64,000 nt of DNA from Tilletia caries (taxonomy: Eukaryota > Basidiomycota > Exobasidiomycetes > Tilletiales > Tilletiaceae). Below are positions 46,101 to 55,800 of this stretch, piece by piece; the stretch's first letter is position 1, and every line of letters starts with the position of its first letter. Location of the stretch: contig JALUTQ010000001.1 of assembly GCA_032718865.1 (NCBI GenBank), positions 620,001 to 684,000 on the forward strand, given 5' to 3'. The position numbers and the translations under genes were made by a program. Below the pieces are notes generated by a model. It searched no databases. It worked only from the letters and a program-made list of their open reading frames with translations, and was not told where the DNA came from.

Positions 46101-47121
46101 ACGAAATGCTTTGGGGCCTGTGGAAAGCGCGCGTCTCGCTCGAACTCGTCTAGGCTCGGATAGGAATGTTCCACGTCTTCAATGCTTGGCAAGTCCCCTT
46201 TGGCTGATGATGGGAACGCGTCCGCAGCGTATTGTGCCGGAGGCCGTGGAAGAGGCCCTCGAGCGGGTGCATATGAGGATCCATTGAGCTCATCTCGTGC
46301 TGCGCCGTTTCCTCTCTCCTCTGGTGTTGAACGTAGGTTAATGTTCTGTATACCTCCACCGATGGCATCGCTCATGCGTCTGGCATTGACGAGGCTTCCG
46401 GCCATGCCGCTGTGATGGAGGGAGTTCAGTCGCTCTGACAAGGAGCTGAGCTCGGCGTCGACGCCCTGATCGGTGGGGCCCTCGATTGTGGGCGATCCTA
46501 TCATGGTCGGTAGCGTCGCCGGCTGAGCGGTACGAGATGATGAAGATGTTGAAGTTTTCTTCTGCTGTTCGCGAAGCAGCTCACTGATGCGCTTCTCTCT
46601 GTCCAGCAGCACACTCTCGATTCGATTGGTTCGCTCCACGGTGTGGTACGAGCGCTGCGGAAACGAACAGAAGGCGCTGTCAGCTGTTTGGGATCTGGTC
46701 TAGGGCGATGTGGACTGGAGGACAGACGCACCTGGACGAGAGCCTTGAACGCTGACCAGTTGTGGGATTTTGTGCTCTCCTCTACAGGATGCTCCTTGTG
46801 GCCACGCAGCTTCTGCGTCACCCTGGTAACCAGAGACGAAGTCGAATCAGATTTGGCAGAAGAGAAGAAGAAGGAAGAGGTTAGAAGTACTCACGCGATG
46901 GCTTTGAGATAGTTAACGAAGGCTTCCTCCAGATGTCCCTGTCGTTCCGCTGCCTCGGCCTTTTCGAGTAAACTATCGGCCGCAGACACGTAGCTCTTGA
47001 AGCTGAAGCGCTGGTCGATGTCGATCTTTGCCTGTTGTCGGAGACTCTCTGGGTGATTGACAGAGAGGGAGCCATGTCCATCGCCGTCCACACCGCTGCC
47101 GCTGTTGCCGTTGCCGTTCAT
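43101..47121 (-). CDS. DOA4: MIT-rhodanese-USP deubiquitinase (Doa4/USP8 type)
   Basis: Cysteine protease that removes ubiquitin from endosomal cargo. Domains in order: an N-terminal MIT/USP8-dimer-like helical region (FSFKSYVSAADSLLEKAEAAERQGHLEEAFVNYLKAI); a coiled segment (RIESVLLDREKRISELLREQQKK); a rhodanese domain (VEQLWTYLNPGF to ILLLDVRSRDEFEAGRIQG); a long Pro/Ser linker; then the USP core, with Cys box [53 protein letters not shown], zinc-type Cys pairs (CMTCGK, CPQCKK) and His box GHYTASVRN followed by WWYFDDSRLT. It ends YVLWFRRR and a short tail, TGA at 43101-43103. The YTA codon of the His box is split by an intron (43300s). Start at ATG 47121 or, in frame, 47148 (MHSTPHFFS). 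Many introns. Confidence 0.88.
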
Positions 47122-47805
47122 GCTGAAGAAGTGGGGCGTGCTGTGCAAGCTTGTGGTCTTCGCGGTCGATCAAAGTCGGTCCAAAGCGTGCAGCGAGAGA
47201 TCCTTACGAAACGCAGCCAACCAAGATTGCTTCGCGTGGGAAAGAGCGGGGGCGCGCAGGGAGTCTTCTGATGCGTGCAGCTGAGCGTGTCGCAGTGGAA
47301 AGGCCGTCGCTGCTGTCCGAGTTCGCTGCGCAAGGTCGAAGCGCTGCCGCCTGGCCAAGGCAAGTTCCCACTCACTTGGTCTGTGGACTGTGGACGATGC
47401 CTGGGAAAAATTGCCGAGATGTCCACTTTTCCGGGCAAAACACTTCTGTTTTTCCGCCTATTTTCCCGACTTCCGGCTTCGTCCTTATGCTCAAGCCAAC
47501 TAACTTGGAGCCTCCAACCTCCCTTACCCTTCCCTTTCCTCGAACTCGGCTTTGCCTTTCTCTTCAAGCAAGACTGATTATGATTCATGTCGACCGCAAG
47601 CACAGCTTGATGTGTGAGGCCTGAGGATTGGGCGAAGGGTGACCGCTGGGGGACCATGTTAAAGGAGTCGAAATTGCTAACGCTTGGATCCATCGTCTCC
47701 TCAACCATCACCACATCCCAAGCTTCCTCAAAGAAAGACCGGCAGGAGCATTCGCTGTTCGTATAGCAGAGAGTCCTGTACATCCACTCAACGAGCGCCG
47801 CCAGC
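47122..47805. promoter_or_regulatory. Divergent promoter, deubiquitinase / bestrophin-like channel
   Basis: 684 bp. Mostly unique sequence with CT-rich stretches on the + strand; no discrete motif recognised. Short open frames overlapping it lack support. Confidence 0.35.
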
Positions 47806-49352
47806 ATGTCGAGCTCTCCTGACCAGCCGAGCATTTCTATCGCTACCCGACTGTTTCGACGTGAACAGGAGAAGGAAGATCGCAAGCTCAGGGTCTCTAC
47901 CACTCTTTTCTTCAAGGACGTCTTCCGTGTCCGAGCGTCCGTCTTGCCGTGAGTGACTGGCTACGTTCTTTTAATGCTGCAGTCGAGACGGATCTCAATA
48001 TATAAGTCTTTTGCTCTGTCCTTAGACGTGTGTGGCCATCGGTCCTCGGAGTGACTGCTTGGGCCACGGCCGTCGCCACCGCAGACTTGCTCTACGGTCG
48101 TAGCTGGCAAACTACAAGTGCCGTCGTCGCTCCGCTCAGTATTGTTGTTGGTCTGCTCATCGCTTTCCGCAACAGCTCCAGCATTGTCGATCGCTGGCAG
48201 GCCGGTCTCATCCTCTGGCTCAATACAATGTCAGACGCTCGCAACCTGATCCGCTACCTTTGGCTCAATATCGACATCGACGCTCCCGCTCCAGAGGGTG
48301 TCAAGGTTCGGTCACGAGAGGAGCGTCTCGAACGCAAGAAGGCCGCCATTAGAATGGTCCTCGGTTTCGTGTGAGTCTCACCTCTTGTGTTACCTCTATC
48401 ATATTCATGTCTCGTTCTCTCAAGTTTGCTCACACGTGTTTCTGCAGAGTCGCGGCCAAGCACTTCCTTCGCTCCGAACCCGGCATCGGTCACGCCGAGC
48501 TACAAGATCTTCTGCCCGAGGACCTCAAAGTCCGCTGGCTTGTCTCCATCAATCGCAGCATCGAGGGCCGATCCCCTCAACAGCCCTCAACCTATCAAGA
48601 AGACTCACCCTTGCTCGAAGCTTCCGTCGAGGAGGACAAGGACGACCCAGCTCTCTGTCTGCCCCTCTTCATCCTACACGAGCTCGCCGTCTATGTCGTC
48701 GGTGTCCGAGCTGCAAAGTTAATGGAGCCGGCAGGTCCCGCCGGGTTTTCCGCGATCAATGGACTCCTCAACTCTCTGACCAACAATTTGGCCAATCTCG
48801 AGAGGATCGCTACTATTCAGCGTGAGTACGGCTTCCGGATCTTGATCACAAGATCCCTATTGACGTGCTCACTTCCATGCCCCTCTTTATGCCCGCGCAC
48901 AGTTCCCACGATTCTTAGCATACATCTCAAGACCGTGGTCCTGCTCTACCTTTTCTCCCTACCCTTGACCCTTGTCGGTGAACGTAAGTACAAAAAATAC
49001 AAAAAAAGAGGACTATGCTTTGCGCTCACCCTCTGCAACCGTTCTCAATCCACAGTCTCATGGAGAATGGTACCCTTCGTCACCATCGTCGCCTTCATCT
49101 TCATCGGCATAGAGGGAATCAGCTCGGAGATCGAAATGCCCTTGTGAGTAACACATCTCCTCGCTCTCTTTCTTTGCGCAGGTTTATGCCACTCCTCACT
49201 TGCTGATACTCACCCCCCGAACTCCTAACACGTCTCGTCTCCGCAGCGGCGACGATCCCTCCGACCACAACCTCAACCTGTACACGGCCCAGCTCCGACA
49301 CGAGGCAGAGCACATGATGGCCTTCTTCAGCCAGCCGCCGTCGTACGAATAA
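47806..49352 (+). CDS. Bestrophin-like (UPF0187/RFP-TM) anion channel
   Basis: Membrane protein, 378 aa, of the bestrophin/UPF0187 family, whose members act as chloride or anion channels. Exons 47806-47948, 48026-48370, 48448-48821, 48903-48983, 49056-49143 and 49247-49352 are in frame. Hydrophobic segments: SVLGVTAWATAVATADLLY, TSAVVAPLSIVVGLLIAFRNSSSIVDRW (family motif FRxxSSxxRW-like), KTVVLLYLFSLPLTLVG, and MVPFVTIVAFIFIGIEGISSEIEMPFG. In characterised fungi these proteins lie in membranes of the vacuole or plasma membrane; location here is not shown. The last part (LTAQLRHEAEHMMAFF-like) is the usual cytosolic tail. Confidence 0.85.
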
Positions 49353-49966
49353 CCGGTCCCTTTCATCAAACTTATACAATGAGACGATACCTTTAGATTT
49401 ATCCTCGACGAGTTTGATGGAAGCGGGAGGGCCTCACGGCTCACGCAAGGACGGGGCGCAACCTCCCTTCATTGACTTCGTCGCTCACCGCTCGCCCCTT
49501 TCTGCCTTCTCTTTCCAGCTCTCCCTGAACGAGGTCATGAGGCACAGCTTGGTAAACGAGTGGTGGCACGATCCGAAGTGAGTGAAGCCACGCTCAGACG
49601 TTACCGCGTTACCTCCGAGGCTCATTTGATATCCAGGTCCTGACATCAACAGGATACAACAGCATCCACCAGCAGTTTTTGGGGCCCTGCCCGCCCGCCC
49701 ACCCAACCTTGCGCCTCGCAGGCTGCCCGCTGCCACGCTCATCAAAAGTAGTGGATGTTGATGCGTTGATGTCCACTCGTTATGCCGGGATCATCGCACG
49801 CCTTCCGTCCCATTTCATCTCGTGTTTCTGATGCAAGGTATAAGTACGGGCGCCCTCGCTGACTCTTACATATACCTGTCCCCTCTCTTGCTCCCCCATC
49901 CAGACACCCTACTCCACTCCCCGCTGCCCCCCCCCCCCATTCACACTCTTTATCACCACCCCCACG
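49353..49966 (+). promoter_or_regulatory. Tandem intergenic region with secreted-protein promoter
   Basis: 614 bp. A TATAAG element at 49839-49844 lies about 123 bp upstream of the downstream ATG. Further on are a pyrimidine-rich stretch and a run of 12 C (49927-49938), probably 5'UTR or core promoter. The upstream part belongs to the bestrophin 3'UTR. Confidence 0.5.
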
Positions 49967-50907
49967 ATGCAGATCAAGTCCCTCATCCTTGCGACCTTCG
50001 CCATCTTCGTCGGCGCCACCGCAGTAGCCGCGTCTCTTGAACCCGCCTCCTCAGCCCAGGCCGCCGCTTTCCGGAAGCACCAGCACAGCCGCTACTCCGC
50101 CGACCTCGCTGCTCGGGACGATTTTGTTGACCCTGGGCCCGATGATGCGGACCCTGCTCCTCAGGTTCCTGAAGCCGCTACGGACCCTAACAAGGACCTC
50201 ACTGACATCGCCAGCAAGTGAGTCGTCAGCCTCGCTGTCAGGAGGTCCACCGTTCCGCTATCCTTCCAAACGAGGGGGAACCCAAAGGCTCATTGAACCT
50301 CTCCCTTTGCAATCCCTGCCCTACACAGGCTCGACCAGCAAGTCACAGCCCCGCTCCTCGAGATCGCCGCCGCCGCCGACCTGAAGACCATCGACCTCTC
50401 CACCCTCCTCCAATCCACCAAGACCGGCCTCACACAGTCAACGGCAATCCTCGGCAACTTGATCGAGAACCTCATGAGCGCGCCCACCAGCCCCGTCCCT
50501 CACCAACGTCGGGCAGATGTCGACGTGACTGCAGCTGCTGCCGCCGTTCTGAACGGTGCTAGCAAATCGCTCGTGTCTGGTGCGGCTCGCAAGATGTTTG
50601 GGGCTGCTAAAGATGCGGCGCAGCATTTGGTCGAATTGAAGCTCGATCTGAGCGCGGGTGGCGAAGTTGGTGAACTCGTTGATACCGTCTTTGAGCTCTT
50701 TGTTCAATTCCGTACGTTTTTGCCGCACACCCCAGGAGAAGACCCCCTTTGGTTTTCCCTTTTCTGGGCGCATGAGGCTGATCATCCTTCCGTGTCCTTG
50801 CTCAATATACTACAGTCCAGACGCTGGCCGAGGTCGTTCCCAGCATCCGCGACCTCGAATCCGGTCCTCTCGAGTCCCTTCAGAGCACCGTCGGCGAGCT
50901 CTTCTAG
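49967..50907 (+). CDS. Small secreted protein, family not recognised
   Basis: 241 aa in three exons: 49967-50217, 50329-50711, 50816-50907. The first ~20 residues form a signal peptide (MQIKSLILATFAIFVGATAVAA). A flexible Ala/Pro/Asp region follows, with no Cys in the mature part as read. The body is helix-rich with heptad-like leucines: DIASKLDQQVTAPLLEIAAAADL, STLLQSTKTGLTQSTAILGNLIENLM, AQHLVELKLDLSAGGEVGELVDTVFELF, VVPSIRDLESGPLESLQSTVGELF. This resembles fungal HsbA-type cell-surface proteins only in general shape, so I leave it unassigned. TATA-box and C-rich leader suggest inducible expression. Confidence 0.75.
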
Positions 50908-51310
50908 TCAAACAAAGTCTTGGGACCTTTCCTCCCGCCCCCCAAGCCCCGCCTGTCCTTTTCGGTTACCTCGTGCTGCCGTTTATAATCATCCTTTCCA
51001 TCTCACACCCCCCAGCCTGCCTCTCGAGGATCGGCGGCAGGCTTGACCAACATGTGTCTACAGTCCCTTCAAAGTACGTGGCCGTTGAGATTTCGTGATC
51101 AGGAGCTGGATGGCCGAGAACAGACGGGGTTGTTCGTGTTGTTGATGATGATGATAGCGTACAGGACGAGAAAATGCTGAACCCCGCGCGAGAAGAGAGT
51201 ACGGTTTGGGAAGTGAAAAAGGAAAGGGACAAGGCATTGCCGGACGGAAAAAAAATATGATAGCAAAGTGGCGTTGCTTGGCTTGCTTGCGGAGCCGAGG
51301 GGCAGGGTTT
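50908..51310. other. Convergent intergenic region
   Basis: 403 bp of 3' flanks between the secreted protein and the kinase. Contains GATGATGATGA and AAAAAAATATGA stretches near 51139 and 51248 that could serve 3'-end formation. No gene is supported. Confidence 0.45.
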
Positions 51311-53238
51311 TCATGGTAGCGGTTCGCTGCTGGACGAGAGTCGGTTGAGATGCAGGTAGACGTCGGTACCGTATCCCTCCATCGAGATCAACTTCAGGTC
51401 GCCTCCGAAGTATCTTGCGTACTGCAAAGTCAGAATGATTCCCAGAGGTCAGCGTTCTGTATTATGAAGGAACGGGCTGAGGACACGTCAGAGAGCTTAC
51501 CAGTCGCGCCAGGGGGAGACCGTAGCCAAAGCCGGCCATCGGTGCTTTGAAGTCAGACGCGCTGAACTCTGGATCGAGGTCTTCCGACTGTGCGGTGGTG
51601 TACATGTACGTCCATACGAGCGGCATTTCACTACAAACCGGTGTACAGATATATGAGCAATGATGTCCTCTTTACAAGTCCTGAAATGGACGGAGCCTAA
51701 AAACTCACCTTCGTGGGATTCCTCCACCCTCATCACTAATCTTGATCGTGATGTCCTCCTTCCCCTCGACGACTATGACCTTGATCGGCGGGAAGTTGTC
51801 CTCGTTCTCGACGCCGTATCGCTCGACGACGGCGCGGAGAGAGTTTTTGAGAAGCTCGAAGAGCATGTGCTGTAGGATGTTCGTCGAACCAAGAAGATTG
51901 TCTACAGAGTCAGCAACGAAAAAGATGCCTAGACGCGACGCGTCCCCTTCCCGTCGGAAAATGTCCTGTTTGGGAACCCCCTTCTCGTTACTCACGTTCA
52001 AATGGCTGGGGACGTACATGAACGTCAGATCCCGAGGACATACAAGCTGCACAGGCGGACCCTTGAACAGTCCATAATGCTCCTCGCAAACAAAGCGCGC
52101 GTTCTCAATAGCCTCATGCGCCATAGCGCCCACGTTGGTGTTGACGCATATGATGCCGACGTACTGCTCCCCGTCTGGAGACTTCTGTGAGGACGAGCCG
52201 CGGAGGAGCTCGTGGTCGATAACACCCCGTTTGCCGGGGCCGAGGCCTCGCTTGGAGGAGTGGGAGAGGGCGATGTGTTGGCCGATGAGGAAGCGGATGC
52301 CGATGCGGGAGAGGTAGAAGCGGTCGAGGAAGCGTTGAACGTCGGCTTGGATGGTTTCACGACGTGTTGATCGCTTGTATTCGAGCACACCTTGGGCTGC
52401 ACGTTTCCAATTCGGGGCGAGGAGGTTAGTAAGTGGATTGCTTGGAAATGCTTTTGGAAATGCGAGCGCGGCCACTCACCAACAGTTGTGACGACGGCGT
52501 CGTGCCTCTTCTTGATCTGCTCCAAGCACTTTGTGAAGTTCTCGTTGTACTCAGACACCTCTACCGGCCAGTCAATCTCATCCACATCTGTGTAGTATCT
52601 GGAAGGGCAAAGTCGGTGAGCTCAGCATCAGCACGGCGGAGAATCAAGCTGCGGGGGTACGGGCAACAGATATGACTCACCGATTTGCCAAGGGCATCCT
52701 TCGCTTGGACCCGTTCTTGCTCATAAGACCTGTGCTGGAAGAGGGATCGGAAAGGAGGGAGTCCATCTCGTACAAGGACGGGTTCGGTGTTGATTCCGGT
52801 AGCTCGGAGGTTGTCTTGGCAGCAGCAGCAGCAAGCTGCTTCTGAATGGTGTCTGGCAGACGCGGTTTGGGGAACATGACGAGTTCCTCAAACGACTGAG
52901 CATACCAGTTCTTGACCTTAACGATGGAAGGCTGCTCGTTGAGGCCGTTGGGAAGCTCGTCGAGCTCCTTGACGCGGTGTGCGAGTCGGACGGGGAGCTC
53001 TTCGGCGAGGAAGCTGCCTGCCTGGAAGAGGGTGCCCGGTGTTGGATTCCTGCCGAACTGGACCATCTGGCGGAGACTGATGCCTGTCTGCGGGAAGGAG
53101 GCGAAGTGGTGGAGCTGGCCCCATACCTTCTGCGATATTGAGTACCCAGCCCTGGCGAGCAGCAGTCAGTGAGCAAGGGAGAGCCGTCAGCATATAAAGG
53201 GGGGCGAACACAGCGGAGACAGGGCCAGACACTCACAT
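51311..53238 (-). CDS. PKP1: Mitochondrial pyruvate dehydrogenase kinase
   Basis: Mitochondrial GHKL-fold kinase that phosphorylates and turns off the pyruvate dehydrogenase E1 subunit. Total 464 aa. N-terminus AGYSISQKVWGQLHHFASFPQTGISLRQMVQFG is the family's BCDHK_Adom3 start. Then LAEELPVRLAHRVKELDELP, RFLDRFYLSRIGIRFLIGQHIAL, VPSHL, the N-box HMLFELLKNSLRAVVERY, the G1 box DEGGGIPR, and the [36 protein letters not shown] end. Exons 53238-53237, 53151-52681, 52598-52480, 52396-51996, 51869-51709, 51630-51501 and 51421-51311 give an in-frame CDS. The start codon is split: AT at 53238-53237, G at 53151, because an upstream in-frame TGA precedes and no other ATG lies between. It could equally serve branched-chain dehydrogenase; PDH kinase is the better fit. 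Confidence 0.9.
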
Positions 53239-53565
53239 GGCGTCCGAGTGCGAGTGTGTGAAGGGAGTGCGTGGTGGAAGTCGTGCTCGAGAATGTGAAG
53301 CTCGGCCTCTACTTCCCAGAATTCCAACTTGCGGGGCTCCAGAGTCGGGAGTCAGTCATTCCGAACGCTTCCACGTGAGAGAGCGGAGCGCCCACCTGCT
53401 CGCCTGACTCGGGACCATCTCACGCCACGTGGCATTCCGCATTCGCACTCGCGTCCATTCATTCAGTGCAAGGTGGTACAGGCAGGCAGCGCAAGAGGGT
53501 AAGTGTATATTGCATTCCCAGTCCGCCTCTCATTCCATCCCGAGCACCCTCTGTCCGTCCCAAGC
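53239..53565 (-). promoter_or_regulatory. PDK promoter and 3' flank of upstream gene
   Basis: 327 bp between two minus-strand genes. Two E-boxes (CACGTG) lie at 53372-53377 and 53426-53431, the second inside an 8-bp palindrome CCACGTGG. This could bind bHLH factors. Confidence 0.5.
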
Positions 53566-55367
53566 CTATCCGGCAGGCGACCGGCGGGTACTGCTCTGAA
53601 GGTGGCTCCGCATCGCCTCCAGTCGTCGAATTGCAGCCAGCCGCCGTTCCACAAGCTCAGGATCAGTCTCCTCAGCTGGCAACTCGGCATCGGCAAGGGT
53701 CTGCGCCAGTAGTGGTGGGACTCCATGTACTTCCTTCACACGACGGAGGAAAGAGAGAGAGATGTCAGCGATGCCACCTTCGAGATCCAGGATGAGAAAG
53801 ATACCTTGTTACGGACCTCTGCATACGTCCCGCGCGGGAACCACCGCTTAACATCAGCGATCAGCCGATCCACATCCCGTTCCGTCTCCTCAAGCGACTC
53901 TCCCCTCCGTATCCGCTCAGCCAGATCAACAAGCCGCTTCTCCTTATCCCTCCTCACCCGCTCCGCCTCCGCCTTCCCATCCCACACACTCCGAAGCGCA
54001 TCCTCAGGCGTAGAAGCAAACACGCCCTGCCCTTCCCGCTCGTCGTCGTCGGCAGGTCGGATCCGCTCCCTCGCTCGGTCCGCATCGTCACTCTCGCTCG
54101 CTTCTTGCTTCGCGGCGAGGGCTTGGTGGAGAAGTAGTTGCTCGATGCTCACGCTCGACGGACCGGAGGGGGAAGGTGGTCGCCACTCCGTCGTGATTCC
54201 CGAGGGTAGTCGGCTCGCGTCGATACCGAGCTGGGCCAGGTCGGCCGCTTGTGAGTCTGCGCTGAAGACACCGTTCACGGCCGCTGGCACGGGTCGAGCT
54301 ACAACAGGCGGACCGCGCTGTCGTGAAAGAGCCTCTTCGGCCCGTTCTTCAGCTTCGAGCGTAGCGAAGAAGTCCGCCTCTCCAGCATCTCCTGTCGATC
54401 CTGATGGGCCAGAGACCTCCTGACCTCCGGCCGTAGCCCATTCCGCAGCTCCAAAAGTGGGCGCAGGCACCGTCCGAGCCCATTCCGCATGAAAGTCAGG
54501 ATCCAACATCCTAGCCTGTTCCTCCCCATTTCCCACCTTGAAATCATCAACCCCCACTTCTACTTCTCGCGTATACGCGCGCCAAGCTTCCTCCATCGCA
54601 GCTTCGTCCACCCCAGGTCCGTACCCAGAAGCAGCCCCTTCCGCGAATTCGTTGACCCAGGCAGATGATTGGGGCTGTTCGTAATCAGCCCCGATGGGCG
54701 AGATCAGACTCTCGCGCCGCGCCTGCGCATGAAGCTCGCCGTCGAGATCCGAAGCTGAGGACCAAGGTCCTCTGAGCGCCTCGCTGTACGCCGCCAGTCG
54801 AGGTGAGAGCGGTTGCCCAGGACGGAGCATCGGATGATGCTGCTGTTGAGCATATGTCGCCCCGCCAGCTCCCACGCCCGCTGCTGATGCCGACCCAGAC
54901 GCGAACTGATCAAACTCCATCCCAGCCGCGGACGATAACGAAGCCGACTCCTCCTCACGCGCCGCCGCTCTCCGAAACCCAGCGCCCGGTCCACCCACTG
55001 CTGCGCCACCACCCGCACCCGCGCCCGCGCCTTGCAGAGCATCACTCAGCGCAGAATCAGCAAGCAGCTGCGCACTCGAGCCCGCTGCCGAAGCTGAGGC
55101 TGTGGATCCAGCCTTCCCGCTCGATCGCATCATGGCCGCCAATTCAGCTGCGATCCCACCCGCTCGGACGCCGGCGTTGCCCGCGCTGGGGAAACTTGTG
55201 GGATTCGCATGGTGTGCTTTGGCCGAGGAGGACGACGTTGTCGTTGTAGAGTTGCTGAGCTGATTGTAGCTGGAAGTAGAGGATGTGCTGGGGGGATTCT
55301 GGGAGGAAGTCTGCCCAGAGCTTGGGCCCTCCGCCTTGCCCTTGCCCTTCCCATCTGCTTGCGACAT
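53566..55367 (-). CDS. Low-complexity protein with WxxxF-like motifs, unknown function
   Basis: Starts ATG 55367 (MSQADGKGKGKAEG). Exon 1 runs to about 53790 and a final exon ends at TAG 53566-53568, joined after RNK to EVHGVPPLLAQTLADAEL. Total near 575 aa. Composition is Ala/Gly/Ser-rich with acidic stretches. Notable segments: SAWVNEFAEGAASGY, EEAWRAYTREVE, FHAEWARTVP, AAEWATAGG, which resemble the WxxxF/Y motifs of Pex5/Pex20-type peroxisomal import receptors, and a C-terminal helix (ERRLAAIRRLEAMRSHLQ). No TPR repeats or zinc motifs. A Pex20-like co-receptor is possible but weak; I leave it unassigned. Confidence 0.65.
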
Positions 55368-55661
55368 CTTCGTCCCCCAGTCGATCGCTGACTTATGTAT
55401 GTTGAGTAGGCGATGATGGACGAAAGGATGGAGATGTTGTTCAGCATTTCTTCTTGCCAGTCACTGTGAGTCCGCCACCCAACTCGGACCCAAATTCATG
55501 CAACATGTCGACCTTTTCCGCTGCCAGTCATTCTGATATCTGATTCATTGGGGGGGATGGGTATGAGCGTCCACACAGGTGGGCGCCGGGTTGGGAAATG
55601 TAGCAATAAGGGTAGGAAGAAAAAGCAGTACAAAGGAACGTCGGATTTGGCATTTCACATC
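55368..55661. other. Short intergenic region
   Basis: 294 bp between the orphan start and the Dbp5 stop, both minus-strand. No distinct element was seen. Confidence 0.4.
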
Positions 55662-55738
55662 CTACACCGACACCTGCGGCGCGGACGACGCAGACTTGAG
55701 GGCTGTCGAGACGGAAGGCGTTTGTACACAGGGAGGAA

Positions 55739-55800
<62 letters not shown>

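Noticed and set aside
51933..51943. ACGCGACGCGT in a PDK intron as an S-phase element
   Set aside because: It lies inside an intron, is shorter than the 16-bp element and sits in a metabolic gene.
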